NCBI GenBank assembly: GCA_964448115.1
Contig: CAYUVA010000002.1
Coordinates: forward strand, 62,001 to 126,000
DNA length: 64,000 nucleotides
Source: CAYUVA01 sp964448115 [NCBI: uncultured bacterium]
Lineage (GTDB): Bacteria; CAYUVA01
Reading direction: 5' to 3'
The position numbers and the translations under genes are program-made. Under the pieces are notes generated by a model. It ran no database searches. It was not told the origin of the DNA and worked only from the letters and a program-made list of their open reading frames with translations. Positions 38,267 through 46,462 of the stretch are shown here, one piece after another. Each line of letters starts with the position of its first letter. Position 1 is the first letter of the stretch.

Positions 38267-39859
38267 ATGAAGGTTGACCTGGCTGGATTCAATATTGATA
38301 TGCAGATCTTACGGGATATAGATACGCTATTGGATAACATCCAGCATGAGTTATCTCGGCTTGGCGAATCGAGCGATTCCCTTAGAAAACAGCGCTCCAA
38401 AATGCAGGAGTTGCTTCAGGCAGTTGATTCCTATCAAAGTAAAACCCATTATACTCCAGAGACGCTCTCAGCCTCCTATGCCCGCATCAGTCGAGATCCA
38501 GCTTCTATCCCCGAACTTAGAGAAATAGCCAGGGAACAGGTCGAACAAGCCCGGAAATCCAACCGTAACATAGTCTTCGGCATGGGGCATCATTCCATAG
38601 CAGAACATGCGGTCTTCAACTTCGATATAATGGGGATCTCCCGGCTAGCCATCGAGGCTCTGCAATCGCACCGCCTGGCTAGCTACACCGAAAAATCGCA
38701 AAGATACATCACTCTCCGGGGCGACTATCTTGTTCCTTATGAGTTTCAAGGCGATGGGAGAGAGCTGTTCGAGCAAACGGTAAAAAAGCAAAATCAGCTC
38801 TATGCCCTTGCCTTGCCTGTGCTTGAAGAACATCAAAGAAAACGGAATACGGTGCTTGCCAAAACAAAGAGCGGCATGAGAACTATCGAGGGCTGGGCAA
38901 AGGAGGATGCTCGTTATGCGCTATCATTGGCTACCCAGACGCAGGTGGGAATGACCGCTAATGCACGAACCGTCGAGTACATGATACGAAGGATGCGATA
39001 CCATCCCCTCGATGAGGTGCGACAGCTCGGTGAGCAACTTTACGGTCAGGTAAGAAAGGTCGCACCATCACTGATACTATTAACAGATCCCGAGCAATTC
39101 AAGCAACAGTTCAATGCCGAGATCGATGACAGCTTCATCTGCGATGCTCCTTCCGAGACCAAGGCAATGGTGGCTGGAGAATTATCTAGCCTGCCTAAGT
39201 TGAAAAATGAAACCATCGAGGAGGTTAGACTTATAGACTTCGATAGGCTTGCCGATCGTAAAGTCGCAGCAGCCATTATCTTCAATAACAGCGACATTAG
39301 TTATTATGATGCCCTGGAGATGGTGGATGCCATGGGAGCTGAAAAGATCATCCACCAAGCGCTGGCTAGATTATCGAAGCATGATGCTCCTTTTCGTGAA
39401 TTCGAGCTTCCCTGGTTTCTCTACGAGCTGGTGGTCAGTGCCACCTGTTTTGCACAACTGAAAAGACACCGAATGATGACCCTGTTGGCTCAGGGCTATG
39501 ACACCTCTTTAGCCATAAAGATACCGCCAGCAGTGGTTGAGGCTGGGTTGGCTCAACGCTTCATCGATAATGCACATGAGACTGAGCAGGCTTACTATAA
39601 ACTGGCGGAGATCCATCCCCAGGCTGCGGAATATATACTCACCAATGGGCATAGAAGACGGGTAGTGGTGGGCGCCAATGCCAGGGAGCTATACCATATT
39701 GCCCGGCTCAGGATGGATAGTTACGCCCAGTGGGATATCCGCGCCATAAGCTCGCAGATGCTCGCCGAGGCGAAGAAGGTCGCCCCGACAACCATGATGC
39801 TCGCTTGTGGAAAGGATAACTTCGATGAGCTGAAGAAGAGACTTTACGAGCAATGTTAA
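38267..39859 (+). CDS. double-length ThyX-like (FAD-dependent thymidylate synthase family) protein
   Basis: 530 residues, about twice ThyX. Two ThyX-like halves can be seen. The first has SHRLASYTEKSQRY (about 133-146), equal to the RHR-x7-S motif with the first Arg replaced by Ser. The second has KRHRMMTLLAQGYD (about 398-411), which keeps RHR but has Gly in place of the Ser. The signature is thus split between the halves. Single-domain ThyX makes dTMP from dUMP with methylene-tetrahydrofolate, FAD and NADPH. Whether this long form does so is unknown. AGGGGAG lies seven bases before the ATG. No thyA is in the window, though folP shows that folate is made. Confidence 0.8.
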   Translation: MKVDLAGFNIDMQILRDIDTLLDNIQHELSRLGESSDSLRKQRSKMQELLQAVDSYQSKTHYTPETLSASYARISRDPASIPELREIAREQVEQARKSNRNIVFGMGHHSIAEHAVFNFDIMGISRLAIEALQSHRLASYTEKSQRYITLRGDYLVPYEFQGDGRELFEQTVKKQNQLYALALPVLEEHQRKRNTVLAKTKSGMRTIEGWAKEDARYALSLATQTQVGMTANARTVEYMIRRMRYHPLDEVRQLGEQLYGQVRKVAPSLILLTDPEQFKQQFNAEIDDSFICDAPSETKAMVAGELSSLPKLKNETIEEVRLIDFDRLADRKVAAAIIFNNSDISYYDALEMVDAMGAEKIIHQALARLSKHDAPFREFELPWFLYELVVSATCFAQLKRHRMMTLLAQGYDTSLAIKIPPAVVEAGLAQRFIDNAHETEQAYYKLAEIHPQAAEYILTNGHRRRVVVGANARELYHIARLRMDSYAQWDIRAISSQMLAEAKKVAPTTMMLACGKDNFDELKKRLYEQC

Positions 39860-39934
39860 GCCTGGAAAATCAATCTGTGCCTTTGTTCTCTCATTGATTT
39901 TATAGCCCAGAAAGGGTAATTTATTTATAGATAG

Positions 39935-40612
39935 ATGTCGCAAAGAATAAACATGTTGGTGATCTTCTCGTTTTTTACCATTGCATTGCTGTGCTTTCCC
40001 TGTTTTGCTGAGATCGTAAGCTATATAGATGACAACGGCATTATTAGAATCGAGAACACTAGCCCCAGAACACCAGATAGTGGAAAGAGAAGTTGCATAA
40101 GACAATTTACTCCACAGATCAACCAGGATGGTCTTGCGCAATATGCTTCGATTATCGATGAGATCTGCACTCGCTACGAGATAGATGATGACCTGGTCAA
40201 GGCGATAATCCAGATCGAGTCCAATTATTGCTATGATGCCATCTCACCCAAGGGCGCAATTGGATTGATGCAACTGATGCCGGCCACGGCTGCCCGTTTC
40301 GGCGTGGAGGATATCTACGATCCCAGCCAGAACATCGAGGGAGGGGTCAAGTATCTGTTGTATCTTATCAAGTTTTTCAAGGGAGACATCGACCTGGTAT
40401 TGGCTGCATATAATGCAGGGGAGCATAAGGTTCTGGAGCACAACGGCATCCCTCCCTTCGAGGAGACCAATCGATTCGTGCAGAGGGTGCTCGCTATATA
40501 CCATAAGTTGTCGGGAAGCGGTTCGCTCACGCCGGAGATACTAGTTTTCCGTGATGCAAACGGAGTAATAAACATGGTCAACATGGAAGCGAAGAACTAT
40601 CGAAAAAGATAA
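39935..40612 (+). CDS. soluble lytic transglycosylase (SLT domain), exported
   Basis: 225 residues. A signal peptide (about 8-24, cutting near CFA-EI) is followed by a short strand pair (VSYIDDNGIIRIENT, DUF4124-like) and the SLT fold at about 75-190: catalytic Glu in IQIESNYCYDAISPKGAIGLMQLMPATA (about residue 94), then AAYNAGEHKVLEHNGIPPFEET. The enzyme cleaves peptidoglycan glycan strands with formation of anhydro-muropeptides. The last 30 residues repeat the front strand pattern (ILVFRDANGVINMVN). It is a small, single-function hydrolase of the periplasm, with a modest ribosome site. Confidence 0.9.
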   Translation: MSQRINMLVIFSFFTIALLCFPCFAEIVSYIDDNGIIRIENTSPRTPDSGKRSCIRQFTPQINQDGLAQYASIIDEICTRYEIDDDLVKAIIQIESNYCYDAISPKGAIGLMQLMPATAARFGVEDIYDPSQNIEGGVKYLLYLIKFFKGDIDLVLAAYNAGEHKVLEHNGIPPFEETNRFVQRVLAIYHKLSGSGSLTPEILVFRDANGVINMVNMEAKNYRKR

Positions 40613-40676
40613 ATCCATGAACCTACCCCACCAATAAAAATATGCTATACTCACCTCGTAAACAATGAGGTCGAGT

Positions 40677-40787
40677 ATGTCAGTTAAATTCAATGGACTC
40701 CCCGATAATCAATGGAAACTGCTTGAAACATGCTTGCCGCCTGAGCCCGAAAAGCGCTCCAGGTTGAACCTTACCTTTAAGATATAA
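40677..40787 (+). pseudogene. 5' remnant of an IS5-type transposase
   Basis: A 36-codon frame starting at ATG 40677 reads like the N-terminus of IS5/IS1182-group transposases: GLPDNQWKLLETCLPPEPEKRSR matches the common pattern L-x-D-x-QW-x-LLE-x-LLPP-x-P-x-KR. It then ends at TAA 40785, where intact genes continue for another 200 or more residues. A 9-bp imperfect inverted repeat (ACTCACCTC at about 40650 with GAGGTCGAGT) and a TATACT box lie just before the start and may be the old IS end and promoter. The rest of the element is missing. Confidence 0.6.
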
Positions 40788-40793
40788 TATAAT
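40764..40793 (+). promoter_or_regulatory. promoter for the pentapeptide gene, inside the transposase relic
   Basis: TTGAAC (40764-40769), an 18-base spacer and TATAAT (40788-40793) form a good sigma-70 promoter; an overlapping TATAAT lies at 40783-40788. It sits within the last codons of the transposase remnant, 55 bases before the ATG of the next gene. Confidence 0.5.
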
Positions 40794-40847
40794 GTAATGG
40801 CAAGGGTAATCATAATCCAGAGTCGCTGAAGGGGTGATAGAAAGCTC

Positions 40848-42095
40848 ATGCTTACACGCGAAGAAATAATAAGGATGGTCAAAGCCAAAGAGAGCCTTGC
40901 CGGAATCACTATCTCCAATGTGAACCTGCGCGGTGCGGATCTCAAGGGCGCGGATCTGCGCAAGGCGAACTTGAGTCATAATCAGATGGCAGGAGCAAAC
41001 CTGTATGGTGCCAATCTCTCCAATGCCAACCTGGAGGGCGCTAACCTTCAGGATGCCATCCTGGAGTCTGCCATCCTGGTCGGTGCCAACCTTAGCGAAG
41101 CCAACCTTAAAAACGCGGTCTTTACCGATGCCAATCTGTCCCATGCAAGGCTCTACCAGGCGGATCTCAGCGGTGCGGATCTTGAGTCCGCGGAGCTTAA
41201 TAATGCCGAGCTGGTCGCCGCTGACCTTTCTAAAGCCAATCTGAAGGGATGCTCGAGCAAGGAAGCCAGCTTTGCCAAGGCAAACCTCAGCGGGTGCGTC
41301 TTTGAGTCCTCAAATGCTATGAGCGCCGATTTCAGGGATTGCCGAGGCGCAAATGCCCAATTCTTAAGCACTACCTTGATAAACTGCAACTTCGTAAATG
41401 CGGATCTAAAAGGGGCAATATTCAGCTTCGCCGACGCCAAGGGGGCTAACTTCACCCAGAGCAGGCTGCCCGGTGCCCAGTTCGACTCGGCAAAGCTCGG
41501 TTCCCTGCGGGAGAGCTGGATGTCCCTGGATGCAGCCAGATTCAACAAGGCGGAGCTTGTCGAGGCTAACTTCAGCTTAGCGGATCTCGAAGAGGTCGAT
41601 TTTCAGTACGCGGATCTCACCAAGTGCGATTTCACCAGGGCGCAACTAGCCGGGGCGCTGCTTGACGGCGCCAAGTTGGAAGGAGCCATATTCAAGGGGG
41701 CTGACCTGACTGGCACCATCCTGGAATCGACCATGTCCAAGACAAAGGAGAAGGTCAGAAGGATTGAGAGCGACCTGGCTATCGGCGCCGAATTCAGGGA
41801 TATCAGCTATCTATCAAAGGCAAAAGATCCCCGAGCAGCCAAAGTTATGGAAGATCCCTTTGATTTAGGACTCCCCAAAGCCGATGAGCAGGAGTTGCTT
41901 GTTAAAGGCTCATTCCCTGATGTCCTTGATCCCAAGTCGGCTGCCGAGTACCTGCGGCTATCGCTGGAGGATATAGAATACCTGGTTAGCAAGAAGCTGA
42001 TCCCATACAGTATAATCAGGAACAAGATCCTCTTTTCGAGGCGGATGTTACTAAGCTGGCTCGAAGAAAGAACCAGCAAATTCAAGATCGACTAA
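40848..42095 (+). CDS. pentapeptide-repeat protein with C-terminal excisionase-like HTH
   Basis: 415 residues. Residues 20-305 are pentapeptide repeats of the A(D/N)Lxx type (for example GADLKGADLRKANL and GANLSEANLKNAVF), forming a right-handed square beta helix about 50 units long. After a charged linker, the last 60 residues (LDPKSAAEYLRLSLEDIEYLV, then ILFSRRMLLSWLEERT) match the small MerR/excisionase helix-turn-helix used to read DNA or to serve as an adaptor. Pentapeptide proteins such as QnrA mimic DNA and bind gyrase. A fusion with a DNA-binding tail suggests targeted binding, but function is unknown. It shares its strand with pilT, 19 bp downstream. Confidence 0.88.
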   Translation: MLTREEIIRMVKAKESLAGITISNVNLRGADLKGADLRKANLSHNQMAGANLYGANLSNANLEGANLQDAILESAILVGANLSEANLKNAVFTDANLSHARLYQADLSGADLESAELNNAELVAADLSKANLKGCSSKEASFAKANLSGCVFESSNAMSADFRDCRGANAQFLSTTLINCNFVNADLKGAIFSFADAKGANFTQSRLPGAQFDSAKLGSLRESWMSLDAARFNKAELVEANFSLADLEEVDFQYADLTKCDFTRAQLAGALLDGAKLEGAIFKGADLTGTILESTMSKTKEKVRRIESDLAIGAEFRDISYLSKAKDPRAAKVMEDPFDLGLPKADEQELLVKGSFPDVLDPKSAAEYLRLSLEDIEYLVSKKLIPYSIIRNKILFSRRMLLSWLEERTSKFKID

Positions 42096-42114
42096 GGGAT
42101 AATAAAGGCACGGA

Positions 42115-43494
42115 ATGGACAAGCAAAAACTCTTCAACCTCGATTTAGATGACCTGATGGTTACCGATCTTCTGGAGTATATGCACTCCATTGATGCCAC
42201 GGATCTGTTTATCGTCTCTGGCAATCCGCCAGTCTTTCGTGTTGATGGCGAGCTGTTTATAGAAAAAAAGCTGCCCAAGCTGGGTCCGATGGACAGCAAG
42301 CGCCTTATCTACAGCCTTCTCAAGGAGAATCAACGCAAGAAATTCGAGAAGGAACTGGAGCTTGACCTGAGCTTCTCCTACAAGGGCTATGGCAGGTTCA
42401 GAGCCAATGTCTATCTGCAAAAGGGAACACTATCATGTGCTATTAGGCTGTTGCCCAACAAGATCATCCCGCTTGAGTATCTCGGTCTCCCCTCGAAGAT
42501 CGAGCATTTCATCGAGAAATCGAGCGGCTTGATCCTGGTAACCGGTGCCACCGGCTCTGGTAAATCGACAACTTTGGCTTCCTTTATCGACCGCATCAAT
42601 GAAAAATACGCCAGGCATATCATCACCGTGGAAGATCCCATCGAGTATGTGCATGTAAACAAGAAATCGGTCATCGAACAGCGCGAGGTGCATGCGGATA
42701 CGCTATCCTTTCACAATGCGCTCAAGTATATCCTGCGCCAGAATCCCGATGTGGTTGTCATCGGCGAGATGCGCGATGCTGAGACGGTTGAGGCTGCGCT
42801 GAACATCGCCGACACAGGGCACCTGACCTTCGCCACCTTACATACATCGAACGCCGCCCAGACCATAAACCGCATAATCGATATATTCAGAGCTGATAAG
42901 CAGGCTCAGATACGAACCCAGCTCTCCTTCGTGCTGGAGGGAATAATATGCCAGAAGCTTATCGCTAAGCAGCATACAAGGGGCAGAGTGCTCGCCTGCG
43001 AGGTTATGATGGTTACTCCGGGAATACGAAACATGATAAGAACCCAAAAGGTCGAACAGATCTACTCGGAGATACAGGTATCCTCCAAATATGGCTCTCA
43101 GACGCTCAATGAATCCCTGGTGAACCTTTATATGAGGGGTCTGATCTCCTACCAGAGAGCCAAAGCCTACGCAGATCCGGACAGGCTAGAAGAGCTGGAA
43201 AGGATGCTGGAGGAGGTCAGAAACATAAGGATCGATCGCACCAAACGACCTGCCGTTGCCAAGCGCCAAGCACAGGCAGTACCACCAGAATCGGCTTACA
43301 AAGAAACCAAAAAATCTAAGGAACAAGATGCAACCCAACCACCGAAAAAGTTATCCCTGAATCAATCAACAAGGGGCGAACTACCGATCGATAAAGAAAA
43401 TAAAGAAAAGAATGCCGAGGGATCGCAAGTAATCAAGATAGAGCCAAAGCGGATAAAAAAAATAACCAACTCAGGAAAGGAAAAGGAAAAGTAG
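42115..43494 (+). CDS. pilT: type IV pilus retraction ATPase PilT, with basic C-terminal tail
   Basis: 459 residues. The PilT core (about 15-360) shows DLFIVSGNPPVFRVDGEL at the front, Walker A GATGSGKSTTLASFID, Asp box EDPIEYVH, Walker B VVVIGEMRDAET, and the His box TGHLTFATLHTSNA. The family's AIRNLIRE-like motif appears as GIRNMIRTQK. PilT disassembles the pilus during retraction. The last 80 residues are a Lys/Glu/Gln-rich disordered tail not found in typical 345-380-residue PilT. Other pilus genes are not present here. Co-direction with the pentapeptide gene suggests one operon. Confidence 0.92.
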   Translation: MDKQKLFNLDLDDLMVTDLLEYMHSIDATDLFIVSGNPPVFRVDGELFIEKKLPKLGPMDSKRLIYSLLKENQRKKFEKELELDLSFSYKGYGRFRANVYLQKGTLSCAIRLLPNKIIPLEYLGLPSKIEHFIEKSSGLILVTGATGSGKSTTLASFIDRINEKYARHIITVEDPIEYVHVNKKSVIEQREVHADTLSFHNALKYILRQNPDVVVIGEMRDAETVEAALNIADTGHLTFATLHTSNAAQTINRIIDIFRADKQAQIRTQLSFVLEGIICQKLIAKQHTRGRVLACEVMMVTPGIRNMIRTQKVEQIYSEIQVSSKYGSQTLNESLVNLYMRGLISYQRAKAYADPDRLEELERMLEEVRNIRIDRTKRPAVAKRQAQAVPPESAYKETKKSKEQDATQPPKKLSLNQSTRGELPIDKENKEKNAEGSQVIKIEPKRIKKITNSGKEKEK

Positions 43495-43570
43495 TGATAT
43501 GGATCCTTCAGTTTATGCGATCTATAAATGGTTTGACCAAATACGGAATTATAGGTAATCGTTTTGTACT

Positions 43571-44368
43571 ATGAAAGAAAAAACATTGGGACATATCTTC
43601 GAGAGGCTAGTTGAGGTCATGGATGCGCTCCGCGATGAAGGGGGTTGTCCATGGGATAGAGAGCAGACCAGGCAGAGCCTGAAACCGTATCTCATCGAGG
43701 AAGCCTACGAGGTGCTTGAAGCTATTGATGATGGAGATGTGGAGGGGATGAAGGAGGAGCTTGGAGACCTTTTATTCCAGGTGCTCTTCCATGCCCGAAT
43801 AGCCAAGGAGAAAGGTGAATTCAACATCGCCGATGTGCTTGAAGCCAACTATGAAAAGATGATTCGCCGCCATCCGCATGTCTTCGAGCAAAGCAATGCC
43901 GAGACGGCACAAGAAGTATTGCGCCAGTGGGAGGATATAAAGGAGAACGAGAAGGGTGGACGATCGAATGCTGGCAGCGCGGTTGATGGACTGCCCAAGA
44001 ATTTACCCGCCTTGCTCTTGGCTCATCGTGTGCAGGACAAGGCTGCCCGAGTCGGATTCGACTGGGAGGAACCAAGACAGATCATGGATAAGATCCACGA
44101 GGAGCTTGCCGAATTCGCTGAGGCGATTGAGAATTCGGATCCGAAAAGAACAGAAGAAGAGCTTGGGGATCTTCTCTTCAGTGTCGTAAACATTGCACGA
44201 AGGCTACATATAAACCCGGAGGATAGCCTGCGCAGCACGGTGCAGCGCTTCATAGACCGCTTCAAGCAAGTAGAGCGGGAAGCGCTCGAACAGGGCAAAC
44301 GACTGGAGGATATGACCTTAGATCAAATGGATAAGCTCTGGGAGCAAGCAAAGAAAAGGCTTAAGTGA
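43571..44368 (+). CDS. mazG: nucleoside triphosphate pyrophosphohydrolase MazG
   Basis: 265 residues, the two-domain form. The N-terminal half has GGCPWDREQTRQSLKPYLIEEAYEVLEAI and the metal-binding ELGDLLFQVLFHARIA; the second half repeats with HRVQDKAARVGFDWEE and EELGDLLFSVVNIARRL. The EExxE-x-ExxD pattern binds magnesium. MazG hydrolyses NTPs and dNTPs to monophosphates and pyrophosphate, which limits damaged nucleotides or alarmone precursors. It lies 76 bp after pilT and meets the S55 peptidase gene tail to tail. Confidence 0.93.
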   Translation: MKEKTLGHIFERLVEVMDALRDEGGCPWDREQTRQSLKPYLIEEAYEVLEAIDDGDVEGMKEELGDLLFQVLFHARIAKEKGEFNIADVLEANYEKMIRRHPHVFEQSNAETAQEVLRQWEDIKENEKGGRSNAGSAVDGLPKNLPALLLAHRVQDKAARVGFDWEEPRQIMDKIHEELAEFAEAIENSDPKRTEEELGDLLFSVVNIARRLHINPEDSLRSTVQRFIDRFKQVEREALEQGKRLEDMTLDQMDKLWEQAKKRLK

Positions 44369-44387
44369 TTCAATTGATGGTATCGGC

Positions 44388-46220
44388 TTATTCTATCACC
44401 TCAAGCTCAAGCGTGCTTGCACCGAATACAGCGCCGGGAAGCTCGACCTTTTGTATGGCAGATAAGACCTGGTAGCGAAATGGCTGCTGTGGAGTATCCT
44501 TGCTTCCTTGGCTCATCACTGATAGCAGGGATGTGGGCAGCAAGGGATGCGATAGCCCTTTGATCGATAAACTGGTGCGCTCTTTGAAAAGCACGATCAA
44601 CAGGTTATCGCTGGAGGGTCGCTGATTGATATCCTCGATGAGATCGGGCAAATCCTGTACATCCAGGTCTCCACAATGATTTCTCTGTCTCCATGCCTGA
44701 TAGTTCTGGCTGTCCATGATGCCGATCATGATATTCCCCGGTTTCAGCTTGCAAGGCAATGCTACCGGTAGTCGGCGGATGATCTGTTTTCCATCGTAAC
44801 CAAGCAGCTCCATGTTGAGCATCACCGTGCTGCCAGCTTTTTTTGCAGAAGCATCGAGGTAACAGCGATTGAGCCTAAGTATCTCCTTCTTTTCTTTAAC
44901 CTCAAGCTCGATCTTCACCGAATTTAGCTTCACTGGCTTGAATGGATTTGCGTAAAGCTCGATTATCGGCTTGACCATGCATACCGCCACCGCTGAGGCG
45001 TCACCTTCAACTATATGATCGTCTATCTGAAGGCGCTGTTTTTGCTGCTCGATAGTAGCCTCAAGATGGTACTTGACGCTCATGAAACCGACGCTACGAG
45101 CATTTTTATGGATTGTGCTCTTGATCAGCAGCATAAGCAGCCATGGGGTGAAGACCTGGTGTCGGGCTACCTTGTAATGGAATGATTTAGTGGAGCTGTC
45201 TGCGCCCTTGAGCTTGATCTCGATATGGACCATCTCAGGGAATACGCCCAATCTGCCGGCGATGCCTGGAGTCCTGTCTTGAGTGATAATCCCGATCACC
45301 TTTTGCGGCGATGCGTGCTTGAAGCCTATGGAATAGCGGGGTATAACCGTGTGAACAGAGGCTGAGATCAGGGGGAACTCCATCTCCCCCCAGCCGCCCA
45401 TGTTGTGTCCAAAGGCTAGGATATTTCCCTCCTCGGATACATAAGTCAGGGTTCCGATGGCAGCCATTAGCGCATCTCCGCTGATGAATAATGCTCCCAC
45501 TGCGCTACCAGGCTTTGGCTCAAAATCATCGACCAACGGGAGATCGCCGCCTGTTGAAGGAGCTGATCTCGAAGTTAAAGGCATTCTCAGGTTACCCTTA
45601 AGCTCATTTACCACCGAGGTGCTCAATCCGCTGGCAGAGAAAGCCAGCGGTAAGGCTGAATCATCTCCCGAGCCAAGCATGTTCGCGATCCTGGTACTTA
45701 TTACCTGGGCAAGCTCTTGAGGAGTCTTATCCAGTTGCATATCCCGCCAAAAGGTGGTCATAGCTGTATTTGCCCCCGTCATTTGTGTTTCTTTATCGAG
45801 GATCTGCAGCATCTCTTCAATCGGTGTAATACCGTGAATGGGGTAGAGAGACCATGGAAAGGCGCTGGAGATAGCGCCGATGAGCCTTCCATCGATATAT
45901 ACCGGGCTACCGCTCATGCCCTGGATGCCGGAGGTTATCTCGGTTATGCCATCGGGACCTCCGCTTATGCTCCCCAGAATTATAGCATCCTGGGAGACAT
46001 TGCCGTAAACCACATCGATTATCTCGACATCGAAGGTGGTGATGATATCGTTCTTGAAGACAGTGTAGCCGATCCCTTTCATGCCCGGTTTGACTTGATC
46101 CAATGGCATGATCTCGGTGGGGCTAATCCCCAAGGCAGGCAAAGCCAAGGCTATCAGGAGTATTGCCATGATTTGTAAATGAAACTTGCTGCCAGTCATA
46201 ATAGGGAGATAATACTCCAT
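44388..46220 (-). CDS. SpoIVB-type (S55) peptidase domain protein, exported
   Basis: 610 residues. The N-terminus has a hydrophobic export segment (about 16-32). The peptidase region (about 35-330) has GMKGIGYTVFKND, the family's GGPDGITEITSGIQGMSGSPVYIDGRLIGAIS with the nucleophile Ser in GMSGSP (near 105), and later LAFGHNMGGWGEMEFPL. In sporulators SpoIVB signals by cleaving SpoIVFA; here the protein occurs in a diderm with no spore genes in view, as in several candidate phyla. The remaining 280 residues are strand-rich and unassigned. The first ATG lacks a ribosome site, and Met8 is an alternative start. Confidence 0.85.
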   Translation of the reverse strand: MEYYLPIMTGSKFHLQIMAILLIALALPALGISPTEIMPLDQVKPGMKGIGYTVFKNDIITTFDVEIIDVVYGNVSQDAIILGSISGGPDGITEITSGIQGMSGSPVYIDGRLIGAISSAFPWSLYPIHGITPIEEMLQILDKETQMTGANTAMTTFWRDMQLDKTPQELAQVISTRIANMLGSGDDSALPLAFSASGLSTSVVNELKGNLRMPLTSRSAPSTGGDLPLVDDFEPKPGSAVGALFISGDALMAAIGTLTYVSEEGNILAFGHNMGGWGEMEFPLISASVHTVIPRYSIGFKHASPQKVIGIITQDRTPGIAGRLGVFPEMVHIEIKLKGADSSTKSFHYKVARHQVFTPWLLMLLIKSTIHKNARSVGFMSVKYHLEATIEQQKQRLQIDDHIVEGDASAVAVCMVKPIIELYANPFKPVKLNSVKIELEVKEKKEILRLNRCYLDASAKKAGSTVMLNMELLGYDGKQIIRRLPVALPCKLKPGNIMIGIMDSQNYQAWRQRNHCGDLDVQDLPDLIEDINQRPSSDNLLIVLFKERTSLSIKGLSHPLLPTSLLSVMSQGSKDTPQQPFRYQVLSAIQKVELPGAVFGASTLELEVIE

Positions 46221-46283
46221 TTGTAGTTGTTTATCTATTGGAAGAAAGGTCTTTTTTATTGTTACTCCTCATGACACAGGATT

Positions 46284-46345
46284 TGTGTCGCCAACTGGTG
46301 GCTAGGATAAGAAAGTCGCATTCGGAAGTATGCTCCTACAAATAT
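46284..46345. repeat. possible REP-like palindromic element
   Basis: GACACA and TGTGTC pair around ggatt near 46274-46290. On the minus strand, TGTAGGAGCATACTTCCGAA and the following GCGAC resemble dispersed 'TGTAGGAGCG' extragenic palindromes. A short GCAT/ATGC pair lies in the same stretch. The gap 46221-46462 has no gene. Confidence 0.35.
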
Positions 46346-46462
46346 AGCAATGTATATCTGCGAGATCCTATTTTCTTTCCTTCCTCAATCCTAAAGTCTA
46401 AAGACTTTTCCATGGTGCCTTGGTGGTTCAACCACTCTCCAGAGCACCCGGTATAATTCCTA

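Noticed and set aside
44388-46220. S55 peptidase taken as a sign of sporulation
   Set aside because: No sporulation gene is near, and S55-domain proteins occur in many non-spore-forming diderms.
46238-46456. Plus-strand frame of 72 codons upstream of the UPF0104 gene end
   Set aside because: Overlaps the REP-like stretch, has no ribosome site and resembles nothing.
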